A stretch of DNA of 5,496 bases from Bacteroidota bacterium (GTDB taxonomy: Bacteria; Bacteroidota; Bacteroidia; Chitinophagales; UBA2359): the NCBI GenBank assembly GCA_020627525.1, contig JAHDGP010000320.1, positions 1-5,496 on the forward strand, read 5' to 3'. Positions 1 to 5,496 of this stretch are shown piece by piece. Position 1 is the stretch's first letter. Each line of letters opens with the position of its first letter. The translations under genes and the position numbers were made by a program. Below the pieces are notes generated by a model. It was not told the DNA's origin, did no database searches, and saw nothing but the letters and a program-made list of their open reading frames with translations.

Positions 1-199
1 ATAATAAATATACTATTTAATAATAATTAAATCAAAAATAATATGGATTTATATTATAATGTGTCTTTAATGGGAGTTAAATAAATAATATTTTCAGTCA
101 ATTTTATAATTCTCAGTAGAAAACATGGCTATGATTTTAATTACAAAAAGAAAATTAATTGTAAGTCAATTAATCATTAAATATTTGACTTTAAAACAC
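1..199. other. AT-rich intergenic stretch without a gene
   Basis: I see no coding region here on either strand. The stretch is very AT-rich and contains one inverted repeat, listed separately. It probably represents the 3' flank of whatever lies left of the window. No promoter matching the Bacteroidota consensus was convincing in it. Confidence 0.6.
154..174. repeat. Short AT-rich inverted repeat
   Basis: ATTAATTG (154-161) and CAATTAAT (167-174) are perfect 8-nt inverted repeats around a 5-nt loop, TAAGT. No T-run follows on either strand, so it is not a standard intrinsic terminator. It lies about 25 nt from the strong terminator hairpin at 200-239. A chance palindrome in AT-rich DNA is quite possible. 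Confidence 0.4.
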
Positions 200-239
200 A
201 AAAAAAGCTACTATTTCTAATCGAAACAGTAGCTTTTTT
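200..239. terminator. Bidirectional intrinsic terminator
   Basis: GCTACT (207-212) pairs with AGTAGC (228-233). After one A/C mismatch the stem continues as TTTC (214-217) with GAAA (223-226), closing on the loop TAATC. An A-run (200-206) precedes it and a T-run (234-239) follows, so both strands read a stem followed by six or seven U. On the minus strand it begins about 44 nt past the stop codon of the dehydrogenase gene at 283-1491, which it very likely terminates. It could equally end a plus-strand transcript coming from left of the window. Confidence 0.88.
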
Positions 240-282
240 AAGTGCTTTCGTCTGTGCATGTAAAAATACGATGCGTAACTAA

Positions 283-1491
283 TTAAGTATTAACAGCTAA
301 AGGTTTATTTAACTCTTCTTGCCAGGGCAAGCCATGTTCAGCAACTTTCTCCAAAAATGGATCAGGGTTAAATTCTTCTACATTGTATACACCTGCTTTC
401 ATCCATTCGCCAGTTAACATCATCATAGCACCAACCATAGCTGGAACCCCTGTTGTATAAGAAACACCTTGCGATTTTACATCATTATAAGCCGCCTGAT
501 GTTTACAATTATTGTATATATAATAAGTCGTTTCTTTTCCATCTTTAATGCCTTTTATTTGACAGCCGATAGATGTTTCTCCAGAATAATTTTCTCCTAA
601 CTCAGATGGTTCGGGCAAAACAGCTTTTAAAAATTTTAGTGGGACAATTGCTTTTCCTTCATATACAATTGGATGAATACTAGTCATTCCCACATTTTGC
701 AATACTCTTAAATGTGTTAGGTATTCTTGTCCAAAAGTCATCCAAAACCTGGCTCTTTTAATGGTAGGAAAATTTTTCACTAAAGATTCAAGCTCTTCGT
801 GATACAATAGATAAGAATCACGTTCACCAATATTTGGATAATTTATTTTTTTGTGAACAGACATCGCATCTATTTCAACCCATAATCCATCTTCAAAATA
901 TTTACCTTTTTGGGTTATTTCTCTAATATTAATTTCAGGATTGAAATTGGTTGCGAATGCTTTTCCGTGATCTCCACCATTGCAATCAACAATATCTAAA
1001 TAATGGATTTCATCAAAGTAATGTTTTGCGGCATAGGCAGTATAAACTCCTGTTACGCCAGGATCAAATCCACAACCCAAGAGTGCCATTATACCTTTTT
1101 CTTTAAACCTATCTTGATAGGCCCATTGCCAACTGTATTCAAACTTTGCCTCGTCAATTGGTTCATAATTAGCAGTATCCATATAATGAACACCTGTTTC
1201 TAAACAGGCATCCATAATTGGTAGGTCCTGATACGGCAAAGCTACATTAATAACCAATTTGGGTTTTGTTTTATTAATTAGCGCAACGGTATCTGCAACA
1301 TTGTCTGCATCTAGCTGATATGTTTCAACTTTTCTTCCATACTTTTCAAATGTCTCTTGCGCTATTTTCTCACATTTTGAGACTGTTCTACTGGCTAGAA
1401 TTATTTCAGTAAAAACGGACGGTACGGAAGCGCATTTTTTAACAACAACACTGCCCACGCCACCTGCGCCAATGACCAATACTTTGCTCAT
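283..1491 (-). CDS. Carboxynorspermidine/carboxyspermidine dehydrogenase (saccharopine dehydrogenase family)
   Basis: This is a complete 402-residue cytoplasmic oxidoreductase, the usual length for the family. The N-terminus is a Rossmann fold with the dinucleotide motif GAGGVG at residues 8-13. It is followed by ILASRT (31-36) at the end of the second strand, where the Arg usually contacts the NADPH phosphate. Further family marks are LLGCGFDPGVTGVY (137-150) and DCNGGDHGKAFATNFNPEINIRE (169-191, quoted in part). These resemble Vibrio-type carboxynorspermidine dehydrogenase more than fungal saccharopine dehydrogenase. The known reaction is NADPH-dependent reductive condensation of aspartate semialdehyde with putrescine or diaminopropane, giving carboxyspermidine or carboxynorspermidine. 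A decarboxylase (CANSDC, NspC) normally follows in the pathway and is not in this window. The start at 1491 puts the Rossmann motif immediately at the N-terminus, as expected. The gene stands alone and ends at a strong terminator. Exact substrate is inference; a lysine-pathway role is the alternative. Confidence 0.85.
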   Translation of the reverse strand: MSKVLVIGAGGVGSVVVKKCASVPSVFTEIILASRTVSKCEKIAQETFEKYGRKVETYQLDADNVADTVALINKTKPKLVINVALPYQDLPIMDACLETGVHYMDTANYEPIDEAKFEYSWQWAYQDRFKEKGIMALLGCGFDPGVTGVYTAYAAKHYFDEIHYLDIVDCNGGDHGKAFATNFNPEINIREITQKGKYFEDGLWVEIDAMSVHKKINYPNIGERDSYLLYHEELESLVKNFPTIKRARFWMTFGQEYLTHLRVLQNVGMTSIHPIVYEGKAIVPLKFLKAVLPEPSELGENYSGETSIGCQIKGIKDGKETTYYIYNNCKHQAAYNDVKSQGVSYTTGVPAMVGAMMMLTGEWMKAGVYNVEEFNPDPFLEKVAEHGLPWQEELNKPLAVNT

Positions 1492-1668
1492 GCTTGTTTG
1501 TTTTTATTATTTAATACCTAAGCAATAAAGTACATTTCCTATTTCCTCTTAGCAATTGTTATGGCTATTGCGCGACAGACCAGCTTATTATTATGCCTAG
1601 CCTATCAAAAAAAGAGCCCTTTAGAAATGAATATTAGATATATACATAGGTATTTGGTTAAAATTTCG

Positions 1669-1702
1669 CAAAAATATTATTTGAGAATCAATTGTTTACA
1701 AA
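1669..1702 (-). promoter_or_regulatory. Possible Bacteroidota-type promoter for the dehydrogenase gene
   Basis: Read on the minus strand, TTTG (1699-1702) is separated by 22 nt from TATTTTTG (1669-1676), which fits TAnnTTTG. Both boxes match the consensus. The implied 5' leader to the start codon at 1491 is long, roughly 170 nt. In DNA this AT-rich, a match to TAnnTTTG somewhere in 400 nt is not unlikely by chance, so this is tentative. Confidence 0.35.
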
Positions 1703-1818
1703 TTAAACAACTTTTTTTTGAAAAATAGAGTAAAAGATAAAGGTACAATTGGTGTATAAATACGTTTTATTAGCCCCATGGTTTATTTTAATATCTGTTA
1801 AATTTCAATAAAGAAATA

Positions 1819-1847
1819 TTTCCAGTATGGATTTATTGTTACATTTG
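1819..1847 (+). promoter_or_regulatory. Bacteroidota-type promoter for the small membrane protein gene
   Basis: TACATTTG at 1840-1847 is a perfect TAnnTTTG -7 box, followed by CAG as is common at these promoters. TTTC at 1819-1822 is a three-of-four match to the -33 TTTG box, with a 17-nt spacer. Transcription would begin at about 1852-1855, leaving a leader of roughly 45 nt before the ATG at 1900. Position and orientation both suit the downstream gene. Confidence 0.6.
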
Positions 1848-1899
1848 CAGACTTAATTCAATGTAAATCATTTGATTGAGACTTTAAAAACTTTTTAAT

Positions 1900-2184
1900 A
1901 TGGAACCAACTTTAACTCCTGCTGTAATCGCATTGATTGCGCTTGGATTTATATTTACTATAATATATCTTTTAGTTAGAAAATACTACTACGTAAAGCC
2001 TGCTACAAGAATCATTTTTTATTCTGTTATTCTTGCTCCAATTCTGATAGCTGGAGTATTGTTTAATAATGATTATATCTCTGACAGACAACTGCGCTCA
2101 GAATCAAACAACATTGTTGAAAAAGCCATTCAAATGGCAGATGAGTCTTCTAGTTCTGACAATGTACTGAAACAGAATGAATAG
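1900..2184 (+). CDS. Small two-helix membrane protein of unknown function
   Basis: This 94-residue protein is not one I recognise. Two hydrophobic segments are clear: about residues 7-26 (rich in Ile, Ala, Leu) and about 38-55. They are joined by a short basic/aromatic turn that includes RKYYYVKP (27-34). Under the positive-inside rule this connecting turn would be cytoplasmic, leaving both termini on the outer side of the inner membrane. The tail (56-94) is polar, with a probable helix around 63-81 and a DESSSS run at 81-86. No catalytic motif or cysteine is visible. The start at 1900 gives a sensible N-terminus just before the first helix, and a promoter-like site lies about 50 nt upstream. 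It is a single-gene unit, ending in a hairpin that overlaps its stop codon. Coding status is supported by the promoter, the clear transmembrane pattern and the terminator, but the function is unknown. Confidence 0.7.
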   Translation: MEPTLTPAVIALIALGFIFTIIYLLVRKYYYVKPATRIIFYSVILAPILIAGVLFNNDYISDRQLRSESNNIVEKAIQMADESSSSDNVLKQNE

Positions 2185-2214
2185 CTGAGTGAAGCTATCA
2201 CTAATTCTGTTTTA
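2168..2214 (+). terminator. Hairpin terminator overlapping the stop codon
   Basis: An outer stem pairs 2168-2178 with 2204-2214. Its core, AACAGAAT/ATTCTGTT, is perfect, and one G-U pair lies in the extension. An inner stem, ATAGCT (2181-2186) with AGCTAT (2193-2198), is closed by the loop GAGTGA. The two stems are separated by a small asymmetric internal loop (GA opposite CACTA). The only U-run is UUUU at 2210-2213, inside and at the base of the stem, so termination may be moderate. The stop codon TAG (2182-2184) lies in the inner stem. Confidence 0.5.
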
Positions 2215-2405
2215 CAATTGAGCTTTTAGGTTAATTAATAATCGTTTGAGTGTGCTCACTTTACGATGGGGCACTGGTATAAGGTTATAAGTTAGATGTC
2301 GATGAATATTATTTTATTTGCATATTGGAAAAGTATGTCCAGCATTCTTGCATTCGATCTTTTATTTACCATTTCCATTTTTACTGAGCTTAACTCCCTG
2401 ACTTC

Positions 2406-2804
2406 TTACTGTAAGTTTAGTTGCCATGAAATTCCAAATTTATCTTCCACAAAGCCAAATTTCTGACTGAAACCATAGTTGTTTAATGGCATCATAATTT
2501 TTCCGTTTTCAGATAACTTTGTAAATAGTCTTTCAATTTCGCTTTCATCATCGCATTCTACATAATTTGAGACTGCTGGGGTAAAGTCCCAATCATGAAT
2601 AGCGGGGCTATCACTACACATAAAAACTTTCTCATTCAAATAGAAAGTAGCATGCATTATTGTTCCTTCTTTTCCAGGTCCTTCCTTTCCCCATCGTTTT
2701 ACATTCTCAATTTTTGAATTGTCAAAAAGCGATATGTAAAAGTTCATTGCCTGTTCAGCGTCTTCTTTTTGAAATGTTAAAAAAGTGGCGATTTGTCCTT
2801 TCAT
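2406..2804 (-). CDS. PhnB-like VOC-fold protein (glyoxalase/bleomycin-resistance superfamily)
   Basis: This complete 132-residue soluble protein belongs to the vicinal-oxygen-chelate group often annotated as PhnB-like or '3-demethylubiquinone-9 3-methyltransferase'. That name is misleading, because members are not methyltransferases in fold. The typical order is visible: the opening strand with IATFLTF (5-11), the helix DAEQAMNFYISLF (15-27), and the RWGKEGPGKEGTIMHATFYL region (37-56). Next come the CSDSP turn (63-67), DDESEIERLFTKLSENGKIMMPL (85-107) and the terminal YGFSQKFGFVEDKFGISWQL (110-129). The last block carries a family hallmark near the C-terminus. Length and both ends are normal, so the start at 2804 is sound. 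The substrate is unknown. The gene lies 123 nt downstream of the cysteine desulfurase gene on the same strand. No promoter consensus or clear terminator was seen between them, so readthrough is possible but not shown, and a functional link is not implied. Confidence 0.85.
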   Translation of the reverse strand: MKGQIATFLTFQKEDAEQAMNFYISLFDNSKIENVKRWGKEGPGKEGTIMHATFYLNEKVFMCSDSPAIHDWDFTPAVSNYVECDDESEIERLFTKLSENGKIMMPLNNYGFSQKFGFVEDKFGISWQLNLQ

Positions 2805-2849
2805 ATTATTTGATTTTTCTGTTATTATCTATAATGTCAAGTTCAATCG

Positions 2850-2865
2850 TACCTTTTAGAAGGTA
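2850..2865. repeat. Small hairpin between desulfurase and VOC genes
   Basis: TACCTT (2850-2855) and AAGGTA (2860-2865) form a perfect 6-bp stem with the 4-nt loop TTAG, in the 123-nt gap between the two minus-strand genes. On the minus strand no U-run follows, so it is not a convincing terminator. It could be a processing or stability element, or chance. Confidence 0.35.
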
Positions 2866-2927
2866 ATGTACGTCTTTTTAATTGTTTTACTATACACTTT
2901 CGACGCAAGGGAAATTAATTTTACAAA

Positions 2928-4061
2928 CTAACCAAGTATCTCTTTTAGCTTAGCCATCAATACATCAATTTCTTCCTTCTTACTAAATTTAGAAAAAGAA
3001 AAGCGGATAGAGGTTCTATTAGGATCAGCACCAATGGCATTGAGTACATGAGAACCTATATCTGTTCCTGAACTACAAGCACTTCCTCCAGATGCACAAA
3101 TACCTGATACATCAAGGTTCAATAGGAGCATCCTATCTGGAGAAATAGGGAAAGATACATTTAAAACAGTGTAAAGAGATTCGCCATCGTAATCTCCATT
3201 AAACTGAATATCTTTTAAGTTTTCTAACAATTGAGTTTTGAGGTAATTTTTTAGACCACTAACATACTCCGTATCTTTGTCTAAATGTGCAAAAGCAATT
3301 TCAGTTGCTTTGCCCAAGCCGACGATGCCTAAAATATTTTCTGTTCCTGCTCTCATATTACGCTCCTGGGCACCACCATATAGAAGAGGGCTTATTTTAT
3401 GATCACCTTTAATGTATAAAAAACCAATGCCTTTCGGTCCGTGAAATTTATGAGCAGAACAAGAAATAAAGTCCATTGGAGTTTTTTGAAGATCTAATGG
3501 AAAGTGTGCAAATGTTTGAACAGTATCTGAGTGAAAAAGGGCATTGTGCTTTTTACAAATTTCACAAACCTTATCAAGATCAATCATTGTCCCAATTTCA
3601 TTATTAGCGTGCATAAGGCAAACCAAAGTTTTTTCGCCAAGTGCATCCAGTTCTGTAAGCTTGTTTTCAAGATCAGCATATTCGATTCTTCCCAAATTGT
3701 TTACAGCCAATTTATGAATATTCACATCATGATTTTTATCTAAAAAGTCAGCAAAATGTAAAATACAATGATGCTCAATATTAGAAGTAATAATATGCTT
3801 TACACCGAGGTCTCGAACAGCGCCTAACAAAGCTGTATTATTGGCTTCAGTACCGCCAGAAGTAAAGAATATTTCAGAAGGAGAGGCATTGATACAGGAT
3901 GCTATTGTTTTTCGAGCTTTTTCTATTTCTGCTCGCATGGGGCGCCCCATACTGTGTATAGCTGAAGGGTTTCCAAAGCATCCATTTAAATAAGGCATCA
4001 TTGCCTCCGCAACCGTAGGGTCAATTTTGGTAGTAGCAGCATTGTCAAAATAAATAGCCAT
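2928..4061 (-). CDS. Cysteine desulfurase, IscS/NifS type
   Basis: This complete 377-residue PLP-dependent cytoplasmic enzyme converts cysteine to alanine and passes the sulfur, as a persulfide, to iron-sulfur assembly, tRNA thiolation or similar acceptors. Family marks in order are: YFDNAATT (4-11), FTSGGTEANN (66-75), the EHH pair near 96-98, HANNEIGT (151-158) and the SDTVQ stretch at 178-182. The PLP Schiff-base Lys is K205, in SAHKFHGPKG (202-211). RAGTEN (237-242) is also present. The catalytic Cys is C329, in GGSACSSG (325-332), on the long mobile loop of group I enzymes; SufS-type enzymes have a different, shorter loop. Length fits the family and the start at 4061 puts YFDNAATT at the expected place. 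No scaffold (iscU, nifU) or regulator gene adjoins it, so it may be an accessory desulfurase rather than part of an isc operon. Whether it is iscS or nifS proper cannot be told. Confidence 0.94.
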   Translation of the reverse strand: MAIYFDNAATTKIDPTVAEAMMPYLNGCFGNPSAIHSMGRPMRAEIEKARKTIASCINASPSEIFFTSGGTEANNTALLGAVRDLGVKHIITSNIEHHCILHFADFLDKNHDVNIHKLAVNNLGRIEYADLENKLTELDALGEKTLVCLMHANNEIGTMIDLDKVCEICKKHNALFHSDTVQTFAHFPLDLQKTPMDFISCSAHKFHGPKGIGFLYIKGDHKISPLLYGGAQERNMRAGTENILGIVGLGKATEIAFAHLDKDTEYVSGLKNYLKTQLLENLKDIQFNGDYDGESLYTVLNVSFPISPDRMLLLNLDVSGICASGGSACSSGTDIGSHVLNAIGADPNRTSIRFSFSKFSKKEEIDVLMAKLKEILG

Positions 4062-4083
4062 AGCGAAATTTTTATTTTGCTCG

Positions 4084-4091
4084 CAAAACTA
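4084..4091 (-). promoter_or_regulatory. Possible -7 promoter box of the cysteine desulfurase gene
   Basis: Read on the minus strand this is TAGTTTTG, a full match to TAnnTTTG, followed by CG. It would start transcription close to the gene, with a leader of only about 15-20 nt before the ATG at 4061. I find no TTTG or TTG at the expected -33 spacing, so the promoter would be incomplete or activator-dependent. Confidence 0.45.
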
Positions 4092-4099
4092 CAAAAGGG

Positions 4100-4137
4100 A
4101 ATGATAATAATACGTTTTAGAACATTAAATTATCATT
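4100..4137. repeat. Inverted repeat in the divergent promoter region, possible operator
   Basis: AATGATAAT (4100-4108) and ATTATCATT (4129-4137) are perfect 9-nt inverted repeats separated by 20 nt. The arms lie on either side of where the -33 region of the desulfurase promoter should be. The hexamers GATAAT and ATTATC are also the units of the classical Fur box, but the spacing here is much wider than in a Fur box. A regulator site is inference only. Confidence 0.35.
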
Positions 4138-4301
4138 AACACCAATTTATAAGACCATTGCTTTGTGATTTTGGTATAATACTAATACAGAGTCAATTAT
4201 CGTTACAATCTTACATTTTCCATTACCCCTGTATCTTTTTTTCCCAACTGCATTATAATATTATAAAGCACGGGATGAGACACATACCTTAAACTGTCTA
4301 C

Positions 4302-4847
4302 ATGAATGAATACAATGAAAAATATCAGATAGAGGCTACAAAGAAAAATCCAGAAGATTTTAGACCGATTTATGAACACTATTATCCAGCTATTTTTAGG
4401 TTCATTAATAGACGAACTTCGGATGAACATATTACAGCAGATATTTGTTCTCAGGTGTTTTTAAAAGCTTTATCCAATATTGGAAAATATGAAGATAGAG
4501 GCTTCCCGTTCTCTTCCTGGCTTTACCGTATTGCTTCAAATGAAGTGAATATGTATTACCGAAACCTTAAAAAGAAACGTACAGTTAGTCTTGATTATTC
4601 AGGTATTGATTTGATTTTTGAAGAATTGGAACAATCTGATATTAAAGACAAACTAGAAAAATTGAAGCGTGTTTTACAAAGTTTGCCACAAAATGCTGTT
4701 CAACTAATTGAACTGAGATTTTTTGAGAAAAGACCTTTTAAAGAAATTGGTGAAATTTTAGGTATAACTGAAAACAACGCTAAAGTAAAAACATATCGTT
4801 TGTTGGATTCTTTGAAAAAAGAAATGACTGTAGTGCGTGAACGATAG
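4302..4847 (+). CDS. ECF-type RNA polymerase sigma factor (sigma-70 family)
   Basis: This complete 181-residue protein has the two-domain plan of extracytoplasmic-function sigma factors. Sigma region 2 spans about residues 17-90. It includes FRPIYEHYYPAIFRFINRR (20-38), the helix with ADICSQVFLKAL (46-57) that binds the polymerase clamp, and FSSWLYRIASNEVNMYYR (70-87) for -10 melting and recognition. A charged linker (about 91-118) follows. Region 4 (about 121-175) has LPQNAVQLIELRFFEKRPFKEIGEILGI and the helix-turn-helix ending NNAKVKTYRLLDSLKK, for -35 recognition. The first ATG after an in-frame TAA at 4290-4292 is 4302, so no longer start exists. The gene is followed after 36 nt by a membrane protein gene in the usual anti-sigma position, and the two are probably co-transcribed. 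I found no housekeeping-type promoter upstream; autoregulation by the sigma factor itself would be typical but is not shown. Confidence 0.92.
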   Translation: MNEYNEKYQIEATKKNPEDFRPIYEHYYPAIFRFINRRTSDEHITADICSQVFLKALSNIGKYEDRGFPFSSWLYRIASNEVNMYYRNLKKKRTVSLDYSGIDLIFEELEQSDIKDKLEKLKRVLQSLPQNAVQLIELRFFEKRPFKEIGEILGITENNAKVKTYRLLDSLKKEMTVVRER

Positions 4848-4883
4848 AAAAATTTTAACAAAATATTTACAAGCAATATATAG

Positions 4884-5496
4884 ATGGAAGATAAATACAA
4901 ATTTGATATAAATAAAGAAGAATTGAAGGACGAGCAAATCCGAAAATACCAGGATTTTGAAGGTCTAATGACAGATTTTCGAAAGGTGAGGAAGAAGCAA
5001 AAGGAAGTTGTTCCTCTGCACAAAAGAAGAGTGGTTGTTTATACAACCATCGCTGCCGCTGCGCTTTTGTTTTTGGTTGGATCAATGGGTTATTTTTCAT
5101 TGTTTATTAATAACGAAAATAAGAGTTTAGCAGATTCAGCGGTTTCTTCAAAATCAATGAAAGGGCAAAGTGGCAAATCTTTTGAAACCACTAAATCTGT
5201 TCAACGATCTTTTGATGGCATTAGTGACTATTCAGATCAAATTTCTAATGATGAAAAAAGTATTTTAAAAACAGAAGAAAGTACAACTGTGGATGGTTTA
5301 GATGAATTAAATAAAATGGATATTGCATCAAAAGAATTAAAAGTAGAACAACAGTACAGCAACAAAAGCAATGCTCCATCACTTCCGCCTCCACCACCTC
5401 AAGCAATAGAAGTTGTTGAGGATGTAGAGATAATTGAGGAAGAAGAAATTCCATATGTTGAAGAAATAGTAGAAATAGTTGAGGAAGAAGCTGATT
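4884..5496 (+). CDS. Probable anti-sigma / TonB-like membrane protein, C-terminus cut by window edge
   Basis: The reading frame opens at ATG 4884, directly after an in-frame TAG at 4881-4883, and runs 204 codons without a stop to the window edge. Residues 1-49 are charged and presumably cytoplasmic, with clustered basic residues (RKVRKKQK, 33-40; HKRR, 46-49) just before the membrane. A single transmembrane helix covers about 50-74 (VVVYTTIAAAALLFLVGSMGY and on). Residues 75-165 are Ser/Lys/Asp/Glu-rich and look disordered. A proline run, PSLPPPPPQ (165-173), then leads into a strongly acidic Val/Ile/Glu segment, VVEDVEIIEEEE (177-188) and onwards. This Pro-then-acidic pattern is typical of the periplasmic linker of Bacteroidota TonB proteins, which end in a TonB C-terminal domain. 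No zinc-type (HxxxCxxC) anti-sigma motif is present. Its place 36 nt after the sigma gene suggests an anti-sigma role for the cytoplasmic part. TonB-like identity is likely; the anti-sigma function is inference. Confidence 0.72.
   Translation, partial: MEDKYKFDINKEELKDEQIRKYQDFEGLMTDFRKVRKKQKEVVPLHKRRVVVYTTIAAAALLFLVGSMGYFSLFINNENKSLADSAVSSKSMKGQSGKSFETTKSVQRSFDGISDYSDQISNDEKSILKTEESTTVDGLDELNKMDIASKELKVEQQYSNKSNAPSLPPPPPQAIEVVEDVEIIEEEEIPYVEEIVEIVEEEAD

Larger units (their letters stand above)
1492..1899. other. Divergent intergenic region of about 400 nt
   Basis: This stretch separates the minus-strand dehydrogenase gene from the plus-strand small membrane protein gene. I see no credible coding region, RNA gene or strong hairpin in it. 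It holds one good Bacteroidota-type promoter match towards the right and a weaker one towards the left, both listed separately. Positions about 1561-1620 are a little richer in G+C than the surroundings but contain no recognisable element. Confidence 0.6.

Noticed and set aside
1003..1203. Plus-strand open frame of 66 codons inside the dehydrogenase gene.
   Set aside because: It is antisense to a strongly supported enzyme gene and its Cys/Phe/Ile-rich translation has no family features; a shadow frame.
2292..2405. The frame of the VOC gene stays open for about 37 codons past its TAA stop (ending at 2292-2294), which could suggest stop-codon readthrough or a lost longer C-terminus.
   Set aside because: The protein already ends at the normal family C-terminus (ISWQLNLQ), and an open run of this length is not rare by chance. 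The extension has no recognisable motif.
2185..2405. Gap of about 220 nt between the membrane protein and VOC genes, checked for a small gene or RNA.
   Set aside because: Apart from the hairpin at its left edge I see only weak short palindromes (such as AGTG/CACT near 2249-2260) and no supported coding or RNA feature.
4158..4180. TATAAT at 4175-4180 with TTGCTT at 4158-4163, resembling an E. coli sigma-70 promoter for the sigma gene.
   Set aside because: The spacing between the boxes is only 11 nt and the organism appears to use the Bacteroidota promoter type, so it is most likely chance in AT-rich DNA.
4700..5100. Two overlapping minus-strand open frames (77 and 107 codons) across the sigma/anti-sigma junction.
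   Set aside because: They run antisense to the end of the sigma gene and the start of the membrane protein gene, which have much better domain evidence.
5245..5454. Minus-strand open frame rich in Leu, looking like a membrane protein.
   Set aside because: It is the antisense of the Glu/Val/Pro-rich TonB-like linker; low-complexity GAA/GAG codons read backwards give Leu and Phe codons and a false hydrophobic protein.

Overview
The window is AT-rich (roughly one third G+C by eye). It has no Shine-Dalgarno-like sequence ahead of its genes, and the starts sit in A-rich leaders. At least one promoter-like site fits the Bacteroidota pattern (TTTG, 17-23 nt, TAnnTTTG). The last gene carries a proline stretch followed by an acidic Val/Ile/Glu segment that is typical of Bacteroidota TonB energy transducers. 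Together these suggest a chromosomal segment of a Bacteroidota bacterium, perhaps of the Cytophagales/marine flexibacter kind. The genus is inference. No mobile element, CRISPR array, tRNA or rRNA was seen.

Layout. Positions 1-282 hold no gene, only an AT-rich inverted repeat and a strong hairpin terminator. Next is a minus-strand gene (283-1491) for a saccharopine-dehydrogenase-family enzyme, best matched to carboxynorspermidine/carboxyspermidine dehydrogenase of polyamine synthesis. A divergent spacer of about 400 nt carries promoter-like sites for both directions. A small two-helix membrane protein of unknown function (1900-2184, plus strand) follows, ending in a hairpin that overlaps its stop codon. 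Two minus-strand genes come next: a PhnB-like VOC-fold protein (2406-2804) and, upstream of it in transcription, an IscS/NifS-type cysteine desulfurase (2928-4061). A 240-nt divergent spacer separates these from a plus-strand pair: an ECF-type sigma factor (4302-4847) and, 36 nt later, a membrane protein (4884 to the window edge, incomplete).

The sigma factor and the membrane protein look like one regulatory unit. The second protein occupies the usual anti-sigma position and has a basic cytoplasmic N-terminus and a single transmembrane helix. Its exported part then looks like the linker of a TonB protein. An anti-sigma/TonB hybrid is the most interesting possibility here, but the decisive C-terminal domain lies beyond the window. 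The other genes appear to be unrelated single-gene housekeeping or accessory units.
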